Below are positions 17,888 to 25,827 of a stretch of DNA of 64,000 nt, piece by piece; the stretch's first letter is position 1; each line of letters starts with the position of its first letter. The notes beneath the pieces are model-generated. The model was not told where the DNA came from and did not search any database. It was given only the letters and a program-made list of their open reading frames with translations. The position numbers and the translations under genes were made by a program. This DNA comes from Rhodohalobacter barkolensis (GTDB lineage Bacteria; Bacteroidota; Rhodothermia; Balneolales; Balneolaceae), in the NCBI RefSeq assembly GCF_002834295.1, contig NZ_PISP01000003.1:62001-126000 (forward strand), read 5' to 3'.

Positions 17888-18817
17888 ATGAGATGGTTTG
17901 AAACACCAAGTTTCGATTTTATTCGAGCACAAAAAATTGCTTATGCAATCTCAGGAACATTAATTGTTGTCTCTATTGTGGCAATTTTCGGATTGGGACT
18001 CAATTATGGTATTGACTTTCGAGGCGGTAAAGAGTTCGTTTTTGAATTCGATCGCCCCGTAGACGTTGTAGAGCTTCGCACAGAGCTGACTGAACCGCTG
18101 GGTACCGGTATTGCACCGGAAATCAAGCTGTTTGGCTCAGAAAGCGAAATCCTCCTTCGTACTGATGCTGAACAGGATATCACCGTAGTTCGGGATGTAA
18201 TACTAAACACGTTTAGTGAACTTTATCCTGATGCTACTATCACCGTAGAGAAAACAGATCTTGTAGGACCCCGGTTCGCGGAAGATCTTCGGATGGGTGC
18301 TCTCTACTCCATTATATTCGCGCTGGCAGTTGTATTTATCTATATTTTCATCCGCTTTAAAGGCTGGTACTTCTCGGCCGGGGCAATTGCAGCTTTGGCA
18401 CATGATGTACTGATCGTTTTGGGGATATTCACCATTATGGCAAAAATTGCGCCATTTGATATGAGTATTGATCAGTCTATCATTGCTGCGTTCCTAACCA
18501 TTGTAGGTTACTCACTTAACGATACCGTGGTAGTATTTGATCGTATCCGAGAAAATTCTATTATATACAAAACGATGGCTTTTAAAGAAATGATCAACAA
18601 AAGCCTGAATGATACCTTGAGCCGTACGGTAATCACTTCGCTTACTACCTTGTTTGTAGTAACTGTGCTGTTTATCTTCGGAGGAGAGGTACTGAAAGGT
18701 TTCGCATTTGCACTTGTTCTGGGTGTAATATTAGGGACATACAGTTCTCTATTTGTTGCTAGTTCGCTCGTTGTAGAGCTTCAGAAACGAGCCATGAATG
18801 CAAAGGCAAATTCTTAG
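17888..18817 (+). CDS. secF: SecF, protein translocase accessory subunit
   Basis: 309 residues with the six-helix SecF topology. The N-terminus FETPSFDFIRAQKIAYAISG is followed by GLNYGIDFRGGKEFVFEF (the periplasmic P1 motif) and, in the C-terminal helices, VGYSLNDTVVVFDRIREN, SRTVITSLTTLFVVTVLF and FGGEVLKGFAFALVLG. It forms the SecDF complex with the preceding gene product; the two genes are an operon. Confidence 0.97.
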   Translation: MRWFETPSFDFIRAQKIAYAISGTLIVVSIVAIFGLGLNYGIDFRGGKEFVFEFDRPVDVVELRTELTEPLGTGIAPEIKLFGSESEILLRTDAEQDITVVRDVILNTFSELYPDATITVEKTDLVGPRFAEDLRMGALYSIIFALAVVFIYIFIRFKGWYFSAGAIAALAHDVLIVLGIFTIMAKIAPFDMSIDQSIIAAFLTIVGYSLNDTVVVFDRIRENSIIYKTMAFKEMINKSLNDTLSRTVITSLTTLFVVTVLFIFGGEVLKGFAFALVLGVILGTYSSLFVASSLVVELQKRAMNAKANS

Positions 18818-18849
18818 GATTGTTAACTAACAAATAAACGGTAATACAT

Positions 18850-19194
18850 ATGAGCTTTAATGTTTCTGAACGCTATAATTGCGTAATTATAGAATTAAAG
18901 GGTAATGTCATGGGCGGCCCGGATGCTGTCAACTTGAATGACAAACTCCATGAGCTGATTGACCAGGACAAGAAAAACGTTGTGGTTAATCTTAGCAAGG
19001 TAAAATTCATGAACTCTTCCGGGTTGGGAATGCTAATTGGCGGACTCACTACTTTAAGAAAAGCCGGCGGAGATCTCCGAATTGCAAATGCATCGGATAA
19101 AATTGAGAGCCTGCTTATGGTTACTAAACTTATTACCGTTTTTAAGCATTTTCGCTCTGTAGACGAAGCCGTTGCTTCGTTCGAAGACAAATAA
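18850..19194 (+). CDS. STAS-domain protein, anti-sigma-factor-antagonist type
   Basis: 114 residues, one STAS domain: VIELKGNVMGGPDAVNLND, NVVVNLSKVKFMNSSGLGMLIGGL (by its ends) with the phosphorylatable-serine motif MNSSGLG, and GGDLRIANASDKIESLL. In SpoIIAA/RsbV homologues that serine is phosphorylated by a cognate kinase and the unphosphorylated form releases a sigma factor or other partner. No kinase gene is adjacent. It follows secF by 32 nt and ends just before a strong terminator, so it is probably the last gene of the secDF unit. Confidence 0.9.
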   Translation: MSFNVSERYNCVIIELKGNVMGGPDAVNLNDKLHELIDQDKKNVVVNLSKVKFMNSSGLGMLIGGLTTLRKAGGDLRIANASDKIESLLMVTKLITVFKHFRSVDEAVASFEDK

Positions 19195-19220
19195 ACGTAT
19201 TCACTTTAACTAACTTGATA

Positions 19221-20535
<1,315 letters not shown>

Positions 20536-20551
20536 TTTAGGATGATGGATC

Positions 20552-21685
20552 ATGAGTGGACAGAATACATTTTGGGTTCAGTATCAAATTGAGGCATCTG
20601 ACCCGGATGATGCTCAGTTTAAAGCTACGCAAATCAGTATTGAACAGTCCGTGGAGATGCCACCCGATGTAGTACCGGCATCATCCATACATAACATCGC
20701 AGAGGTTCAAAACCTCGAACAAGTTGATGATCACTACTGGCAAGTTGATGATCACTACTGGAATGTAACCATACACTTCAACACCCACCTGGTTGATGGA
20801 GATCCTACCCAGTTCATCAACGTCCTTTTTGGAAATATATCCCTTCAGCCCTGGTGTAAACTTATTGATGCAGACTCAAATTACATTAGCGGATTGCTCA
20901 ACGGGCCCTATTTTGGAATCAAGGGAATCAGACAGCTTGTAAAAGTACAAAAGCGTGCCCTGAGCTGTGCCGTTATTAAACCGATTGGTTCGTCTGCTGT
21001 GGAACTGGCAGAGATGGCATTTCAATTTACTCAAGGCGGAATTGATATCATCAAAGATGATCATGGATTGACTAATCAAAAATCTGCACCGTTTGAAGAC
21101 AGAGTAAAAAAATGTTTGGAAGCCATTCGAAAGGGCGAGCAGATTTCCGGAAAAAAAACACTCTACTTTCCGAACATAACTACCGCACCTACCCAAATAA
21201 TTGCCCAATATAAAAAAGCTGTTCGTCTCGGAGTTGACGGTGTATTGGCAGCACCACAACTTGTGGGACTGGAAACCATACATGAACTGAGCAAACTGGG
21301 TGATGTCCCCATTATGGCTCATCCCACATTCTCAGGATCATATCTGGTTAATCAAAGCGGAATTGACCCTGTATTTTACTTTGGTAAACTGATCCGTGCA
21401 TTTGGAGCAGACGCCATTATCTATCCGAATGCAGATGGACGTTTCTCATTTTCAACAGAAACTTGCAAGGCGATTAACCGTTCTTGCCAAACTCCGATCA
21501 AATCAATAAAACCTGCATTCTCCGCACCCGGTGGCGGCGTAAAACTAAATACCATCCCCGGTTTAGTAGAGCAATATGGTGATGATATAATCTTTTTGAT
21601 TGGTGGGAGTTTATATAAACATCCGGAAGGACTGAGAATCGCGACTCAAAAATTTCAACAGGCTCTTAGAATTCATGAAGAATAA
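20552..21685 (+). CDS. RuBisCO-like protein (form IV)
   Basis: 377 residues with the RuBisCO large-subunit architecture: an N-terminal alpha/beta domain (FWVQYQIEASDPDDAQFKA) and the C-terminal barrel. Barrel landmarks are K143 in CAVIKPIG, GGIDIIKDDHGLTNQ with K168, D169, D170 and H171 (true RuBisCO has KDDE), ANITTAP-like FPNITTAPT, IMAHPTFSGS, and IGGSLYKHPEGLRIATQKF near the end. Replacement of the metal-binding Glu by His and absence of a loop-6 Gly-Lys argue against CO2 fixation. The overlapping cupin gene suggests an enolase/isomerase role on a pentulose 1-phosphate. Codons 57-70 hold a perfect 21-bp tandem duplication. Confidence 0.92.
   Translation: MSGQNTFWVQYQIEASDPDDAQFKATQISIEQSVEMPPDVVPASSIHNIAEVQNLEQVDDHYWQVDDHYWNVTIHFNTHLVDGDPTQFINVLFGNISLQPWCKLIDADSNYISGLLNGPYFGIKGIRQLVKVQKRALSCAVIKPIGSSAVELAEMAFQFTQGGIDIIKDDHGLTNQKSAPFEDRVKKCLEAIRKGEQISGKKTLYFPNITTAPTQIIAQYKKAVRLGVDGVLAAPQLVGLETIHELSKLGDVPIMAHPTFSGSYLVNQSGIDPVFYFGKLIRAFGADAIIYPNADGRFSFSTETCKAINRSCQTPIKSIKPAFSAPGGGVKLNTIPGLVEQYGDDIIFLIGGSLYKHPEGLRIATQKFQQALRIHEE
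20720..20761 (+). repeat. Perfect 21-bp tandem duplication inside the RuBisCO-like gene
   Basis: Positions 20720-20740 and 20741-20761 are identical and in frame, giving QVDDHYW twice in the N-terminal domain. The absence of any mismatch points to a recent slippage event or an assembly artefact. Confidence 0.95.
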
Positions 21686-22127
21686 CTCCAAAATTATAAA
21701 ATCCACAGAGACGGGATGGAGTGGTATAGAACAGAAAAAGTACAAAACAGAGGGTTCAAATTTTAAGAACATCTCCCGCTTTTCTCTTTTGGATGATTCG
21801 ACCCCGGAATTGAATACACATACACGCTATTTCGAAATTGAGCCTGATGGATACTCATCGCTTGAAATGCACAGGCATCCACACAGTGTAGTCGTTCTGA
21901 AGGGATCCGGCTCAGTCATCTTGGACAATCAAATTTCAGAAATTCACACACACGATGTAATCTACATCGCTCCGGAGACCATTCACCAGTTTCAGGCAGA
22001 CAGAGGTGAGACCTTGGGATTCCTCTGCATTGTGGATCGATACAGAGATAAACCGGTAATTCCGTCTGATGATTTTATCCATGCAAATATTCAATCGGAA
22101 AAAGTTTTAAAGAAAATCCGAAAATAG
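21675..22127 (+). CDS. Cupin-domain protein paired with the RuBisCO-like protein
   Basis: 150 residues, start 21675 overlapping the preceding gene by 11 nt. A single cupin barrel: THTRYFEIEPDGYSSLEMHRHPHSVVVLKGSG (described by its ends) carries the metal-ligand motif H-x-H-x2-H-like with a downstream Glu-less pattern, and DVIYIAPETIHQFQA supplies the second motif His. The layout RYFEI-x-PDG-S-LE-H-H-H and the LGFLCIVDRYRDKP tail resemble what I recall of the cupin that partners the Rhodospirillum RuBisCO-like protein and removes methanethiol from methylthioxylulose 5-phosphate. That substrate is an inference here. Confidence 0.8.
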   Translation: MKNNSKIIKSTETGWSGIEQKKYKTEGSNFKNISRFSLLDDSTPELNTHTRYFEIEPDGYSSLEMHRHPHSVVVLKGSGSVILDNQISEIHTHDVIYIAPETIHQFQADRGETLGFLCIVDRYRDKPVIPSDDFIHANIQSEKVLKKIRK

Positions 22128-22175
22128 TCTTGAAAAGAACCCTTCGACACTCGTATATTTACTACTCTTGAAAAA

Positions 22176-22238
22176 GCGGGAATAGCTCAGTGGTAGAGCA
22201 TCCCGAGACTTCGGGACCAAGGTGGGGTTGCGAAACCT
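22176..22238 (+). pseudogene. tRNA-Gly remnant 1
   Basis: The first 25 nt (GCGGGAATAGCTCAGTGGTA...) are identical to the intact tRNA-Gly at 22272, then the anticodon arm is replaced by the hairpin TCCCGA-gact-TCGGGA (22201-22216) followed by CCAAGGTGGGG. The T-arm and 3' acceptor strand are missing, so it cannot fold as a tRNA. Confidence 0.85.
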
Positions 22239-22271
22239 TTTGATTTACTGAATATTATATACCAAACACCA

Positions 22272-22343
22272 GCGGGAATAGCTCAGTGGTAGAGCACAAC
22301 CTTGCCAAGGTTGGGGTCGCGAGTTCAAATCTCGTTTCCCGCT
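22272..22343 (+). tRNA. tRNA-Gly (anticodon GCC)
   Basis: 72 nt. The acceptor stem GCGGGAA/TTCCCGC, D-arm AGCTCAGTGGTAGAGC, anticodon stem CAACC/GGTTG with loop TTGCCAA (anticodon GCC) and T-arm CGCGAGTTCAAATCTCG all pair. CCA is not encoded. Decayed copies lie 96 nt upstream and about 490 nt downstream, and a GIY-YIG gene lies between this copy and the downstream one. Confidence 0.97.
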
Positions 22344-22348
22344 CATGG

Positions 22349-22384
22349 AAAAGCTCTCTGATTTATTTCAGAGGGCTTTTTTTA
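22349..22384 (+). terminator. Terminator after tRNA-Gly
   Basis: AAAGCTCTCTGA (22350-22361) pairs with TCAGAGGGCTTT (22368-22379), followed by T. A near-identical hairpin follows the downstream tRNA remnant at 22849, evidence that tRNA and terminator were duplicated together. Confidence 0.85.
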
Positions 22385-22502
22385 TTTCAGCCTTTCAACT
22401 CTACTGCTTTGTTTATTATTACTGCTGAGATTTTCCGGTCTTTTTATAAGTTTAAAATAGAAAGTTTTAAGCTTATTTTGTTTGCGATCCAGTTCGAGAG
22501 AA

Positions 22503-22769
22503 ATGTTCTATACGTATATCATATTTAGCAAATCGAAGAACAGATATTATACAGGTTACACATCTTCTACTCCTCAGGATAGATTAAACCGACACAATAA
22601 TGGAATGACCCCTTCAACAAAATCAGGTATACCCTGGGAACTTGTATTCTTTAAATCATTTGACAGTAAATCTGACGCAATCAAGTTCGAAAACTTCATC
22701 AAGAGGCAGAAAAGCCAAATATTTATCAAAAAATTAATTGCTTCAAATAAGAATGAGTTTCCAGAATAG
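22503..22769 (+). CDS. Small free-standing GIY-YIG endonuclease (UPF0213/YhbQ type)
   Basis: 88 residues from ATG 22503 (a paralogous remnant starts at the equivalent ATG). The domain shows FYTYIIFSKSKNRYYTGYTSS (the GIY...YIG strands, here YII...YTG), R and H in DRLNRHNNG, and the metal-binding Glu in AIKFENFIKR. It is the length of a lone nuclease domain with no DNA-binding extension. The stop codon TAG is part of the sequence GAATAGCTCAG that starts the downstream tRNA remnant, so the gene fills the space between two tRNA copies. Confidence 0.88.
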   Translation: MFYTYIIFSKSKNRYYTGYTSSTPQDRLNRHNNGMTPSTKSGIPWELVFFKSFDSKSDAIKFENFIKRQKSQIFIKKLIASNKNEFPE

Positions 22770-22842
22770 CTCAGTGTTAGAGCATCCCGAACCCTCGGGA
22801 CCAAGGTTGGGAGGCGTCCCGAATCTATCGGGATTTCCCGCT
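22764..22842 (+). pseudogene. tRNA-Gly remnant 2
   Basis: Aligns with the intact tRNA at GAATAGCTCAGTG-TAGAGCA, CCAAGGTTGGG and TTTCCCGCTCA. The 5' acceptor strand is cut, the anticodon arm is replaced by TCCCGA-accc-TCGGGA (22785-22800) and the T-arm by TCCCGA-atcta-TCGGGA (22817-22833). Confidence 0.85.
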
Positions 22843-22848
22843 CATCGA

Positions 22849-22882
22849 AAAGCTCTCTGATTTAATTCAGAGAGCTTTTTTT
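22849..22882 (+). terminator. Duplicated terminator after tRNA remnant 2
   Basis: AAAGCTCTCTGA (22849-22860) pairs perfectly with TCAGAGAGCTTT (22867-22878) and runs into T. It is a copy of the hairpin after the intact tRNA. Confidence 0.8.
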
Positions 22883-22993
22883 CATTTCAGCACAAAAGCC
22901 GGTTAAAGTTTTGTACTGATATTACCCGCTATTTTTATAAGTACAAAGTTGAAAGTTTTGAACTTTTTTTATTTGTGGTCTAGTTCGAGAGAA

Positions 22994-23083
22994 ATGTTCT
23001 ATACGTATATCATATTTAGCAATTCAAAGAACAGATATTATAAAGGTTACACATCTTCAACTCCGGGATCTGAAACGAAATAA
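22994..23083 (+). pseudogene. Truncated copy of the GIY-YIG endonuclease gene
   Basis: The first ~24 codons (MFYTYIIFSNSKNRYYKGYT) match the gene at 22503 nearly exactly, including the 14 nt before the start (GTTCGAGAGAA). After TSSTP the sequence diverges and stops at 23081-23083. The rest of the nuclease domain is gone. Confidence 0.9.
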
Positions 23084-23090
23084 GATTTAC

Positions 23091-23561
23091 CTACTCGGCG
23101 GAATCCTTATTTAAAACTCGATTAGGCACGATGAGGAGTCCGGCCATCAGAAGAAAAATTCCGTTTCGAATTACCATTTTCCAGCCAAATTCACTGCCAA
23201 GAAGTGCACCGATAAGTGACGCGTCATCCGGATCACCAAAACAGCCGCAATCCCCTTCTATTCCCGCTCCCAGTCCATAAATTGCGAAAATAAAGAAGCT
23301 CAGATAGATCAAAAGCGCAGCCGGTTTAATAATTTTCCCAAATACATTAAAGATCAGCAGTCCGCCAACAATAATCTCTACCCATGGCAGCAGATCAATA
23401 ACCGTTGACTTCATAAAAAGTGGAAGCCATGAGATGTAGGCGACTGACTCGAAGAGTGCGGTATTATCCTGAACTTTCAGATAGCCAGCAAATAGTAGAA
23501 GGCCACCTAAAATGACTCGAACCCCAATTTTGCTCCATTTTATAACAGATAGTTTATCCAT
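23091..23561 (-). CDS. MauE/DoxX-like four-helix membrane protein
   Basis: 156 residues from ATG 23561; the frame extends 16 codons upstream but the extension is not hydrophobic and lacks support. Four membrane helices with the family pattern GVRVILGGLLLFAGYLKVQD, LPWVEIIVGGLLIFNVFG and a C-terminal GCFGDP loop with GDCGC, the cysteine-bearing segment seen in MauE-like members. MauE helps form disulfides in methylamine dehydrogenase; in other hosts the family is a general quinone- or thiol-linked membrane protein. Role here unknown. Confidence 0.8.
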   Translation of the reverse strand: MDKLSVIKWSKIGVRVILGGLLLFAGYLKVQDNTALFESVAYISWLPLFMKSTVIDLLPWVEIIVGGLLIFNVFGKIIKPAALLIYLSFFIFAIYGLGAGIEGDCGCFGDPDDASLIGALLGSEFGWKMVIRNGIFLLMAGLLIVPNRVLNKDSAE

Positions 23562-23708
23562 AAGACAATAATACGAATATGTTTGAAGAATCGTATACCG
23601 ATATTGCATTGTTAAACATCATCACCTACAACAATTGACTCTGACATTTACAGCTCTTTTGCCTATCTTTTAAATTCATGTTAACCCCCTTGATTATCAA
23701 CCCCAGGC

Positions 23709-25211
23709 ATGATCGATAAACCTCATGACTACTGCGGCATTTTTGGTATTTACGACCATGATGATGCTGCCCTCCTCTCCTACTACGGCCTTCACGCTCT
23801 GCAACATCGCGGACAAGAGTCAGCCGGAATTGTAACCACCTATTTTGATGAAAAGAAAAACCGGCACTCCATGCCGATGCACAAAGATTTCGGACTGGTA
23901 CTCTCCGTTTATGATGACCCCAAAATCTTTGAAAACGAACTGAAAGGACGCTCTGCTATCGGTCACAACCGATATTCAACCTCCGGTTCTTCCAAAAATC
24001 CGGCTAATATCCAGCCATTCCGGGTTCACTACCGAAATGGAAACCTGGCTATTGGACATAATGGTAATCTATCCAATGCCCGTACTCTTCGAGAACGATT
24101 CCGGGATGAAGGCGTTCTGTTTCAGAGCACATCCGATACTGAACTCATTCTCCATTTGATTTCCCACAGCCGTGAGGAGAATCAGATGGATCAGATTATG
24201 GATGCACTCAGCCAGATTGAGGGAGCTTACTGTTTGGTGATTTTAACGGACGACAAACTGATTGCGGTGCGCGATCCAAACGGTTTCCGGCCGCTTGCTC
24301 TTGGTATGATTGACGGATCCTATACTGTAGCCAGTGAAACCTGTGCATTTGATATCATTGGTGCCAAATATATCAGGGATGTAGAACCCGGGGAGGTAGT
24401 AATTATTGACCGGGAAGCATCTGATAAGCAAGAGCCCAAATCGTTACGACTTGAACCGAAAGCCGGCACAAATAGCAGTCAGTGTATTTTTGAATATGTC
24501 TATTTCTCCCGACCCGACAGTAAAATTTTTGGGGAAATGGTCGATAAAATTCGTCGGAATCTCGGGAAGCAGCTTGCCAAGGAACACCCGTTGAACGAAG
24601 TGGTAAAATCTTCTACTGAAGATCGAAGACCTATCGTGATATCTGTACCGGATTCAAGTAATACGGCAGCCATCGGATATGCTCACGAAAATCAAAAAGC
24701 AGGCTTCGATTGTAAATATGACATCGGCCTGATTCGAAATCACTACGTAGGAAGAACGTTTATCTCTCCTGGACAGAAATCAAGAGAGCAGAAAGTCCGT
24801 ACAAAATTCAACACGGTAAAAGGTGTTATTGAGGGGCGTCCAGTGATTATTGTGGATGATTCCATTGTTCGCGGTACCACATCCCGATATTTAGTAGACA
24901 TGATCCGGGATGCAAATCCTCTGGAAATACATTTTCTGGTAAGTTCTCCTCCCATCACTCATCCCTGTTTTTACGGGATGGATTTTCCTAGCCCTGAAGA
25001 GCTGATTGCCAACAAATTTGACCGGGATGTTGAAGCTATTGCAAAAGAGATTGGTGTAGATAGTTTGAGATATCTCTCTGCAGACGGATTGGTTGCAGCC
25101 GTTAAAGAAGCGAATGATTCTCCGCTCGATTACTGTACAGCATGCTTTACAGGAAAATACCCTGTACCGGTCGATTTTGGCGTAGAAAAAGAAGAAAACG
25201 AAATTGTTTAA
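23709..25211 (+). CDS. purF: Amidophosphoribosyltransferase
   Basis: 500 residues. The N-terminal glutaminase begins at Cys9 (DYCGIFGIY) after an eight-residue propeptide that is normally clipped off. LHALQHRGQESAGI, SAIGHNRYSTSG and NLAIGHNGNL complete the Ntn-hydrolase site, and VIIVDDSIVRGTTSRYLVDM is the PRPP-binding motif. C-terminal cysteines (YFSRPDS..., DYCTACFTGKYP) match iron-sulfur type PurF. It makes 5-phosphoribosylamine, the first step of purine synthesis. Its stop overlaps the engB start by one nt. Confidence 0.97.
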   Translation: MIDKPHDYCGIFGIYDHDDAALLSYYGLHALQHRGQESAGIVTTYFDEKKNRHSMPMHKDFGLVLSVYDDPKIFENELKGRSAIGHNRYSTSGSSKNPANIQPFRVHYRNGNLAIGHNGNLSNARTLRERFRDEGVLFQSTSDTELILHLISHSREENQMDQIMDALSQIEGAYCLVILTDDKLIAVRDPNGFRPLALGMIDGSYTVASETCAFDIIGAKYIRDVEPGEVVIIDREASDKQEPKSLRLEPKAGTNSSQCIFEYVYFSRPDSKIFGEMVDKIRRNLGKQLAKEHPLNEVVKSSTEDRRPIVISVPDSSNTAAIGYAHENQKAGFDCKYDIGLIRNHYVGRTFISPGQKSREQKVRTKFNTVKGVIEGRPVIIVDDSIVRGTTSRYLVDMIRDANPLEIHFLVSSPPITHPCFYGMDFPSPEELIANKFDRDVEAIAKEIGVDSLRYLSADGLVAAVKEANDSPLDYCTACFTGKYPVPVDFGVEKEENEIV

Positions 25212-25816
25212 TGGCATTCAAGAAAGCAACTTTCATTACCAGTGCCCCATCCATCAGAGAGTGTCCCGAAGAGTCAATTCCCGAATTCTGCTTTGCCGGG
25301 CGATCCAATGTCGGTAAATCTTCCCTGATTAATAAGATCACCAATAAAAAAAGGCTGGCACGGACCAGTAATACCCCCGGAAAAACCCAGCAGATGAACT
25401 ATTATCTGATTGACGAAGAGTTCTACCTGGTAGACCTTCCCGGATTCGGCTTTGCGAAAGTTCCCAAAAAAGAACGAGATCGGTGGGGAAAAGACATCAA
25501 ACAGTATTTGCTCCAAAGAAATACACTCCGACTCATACTTCACCTGGTCGACAGCCGGCACAATCCTACAGGGCTGGATCAGGAGTTTTTCTACTGGATG
25601 GCGAGTAAACAGAAACCGTTTGCTGTTCTTCTCACTAAATCGGATAAACTTTCGACCAATAAATTGGCTCAATCGGAGAAAAAGGTTCGTGAAGTATTGT
25701 CCGAAATGAATATAGAAGTGCCCGTCATCCCGTGTTCAGCCGATACCGGTAAAGGGGTGAAGGAAATTCAATCACTAATTACAGAATTCATGGAATATGA
25801 ATCTGATCAAGTATAA
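25211..25816 (+). CDS. engB: Ribosome-biogenesis GTPase EngB/YsxC
   Basis: 201 residues from ATG 25211, which shares its A with the purF TAA (TAATG coupling). G-motifs: GRSNVGKSSLIN (G1), NTPGKTQ (G2), DLPGFGFAKV (G3), TKSDKLS (G4) and CSADTGKG (G5). It assists 50S subunit assembly. Translation is probably coupled to purF, and serA follows 11 nt downstream. Confidence 0.96.
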   Translation: MAFKKATFITSAPSIRECPEESIPEFCFAGRSNVGKSSLINKITNKKRLARTSNTPGKTQQMNYYLIDEEFYLVDLPGFGFAKVPKKERDRWGKDIKQYLLQRNTLRLILHLVDSRHNPTGLDQEFFYWMASKQKPFAVLLTKSDKLSTNKLAQSEKKVREVLSEMNIEVPVIPCSADTGKGVKEIQSLITEFMEYESDQV

Positions 25817-25827
25817 TAATTAAATTT

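Noticed and set aside
20552-21685. Authentic CO2-fixing RuBisCO
   Set aside because: KDDH replaces KDDE, no loop-6 Gly-Lys is seen, and no phosphoribulokinase or small subunit is nearby.
22286-22528. Open frame reading through tRNA-Gly (MVEHNLAKVGVASSNLVSRS...)
   Set aside because: The first part is the tRNA translated in one frame, and the rest crosses the terminator. It is not a gene.
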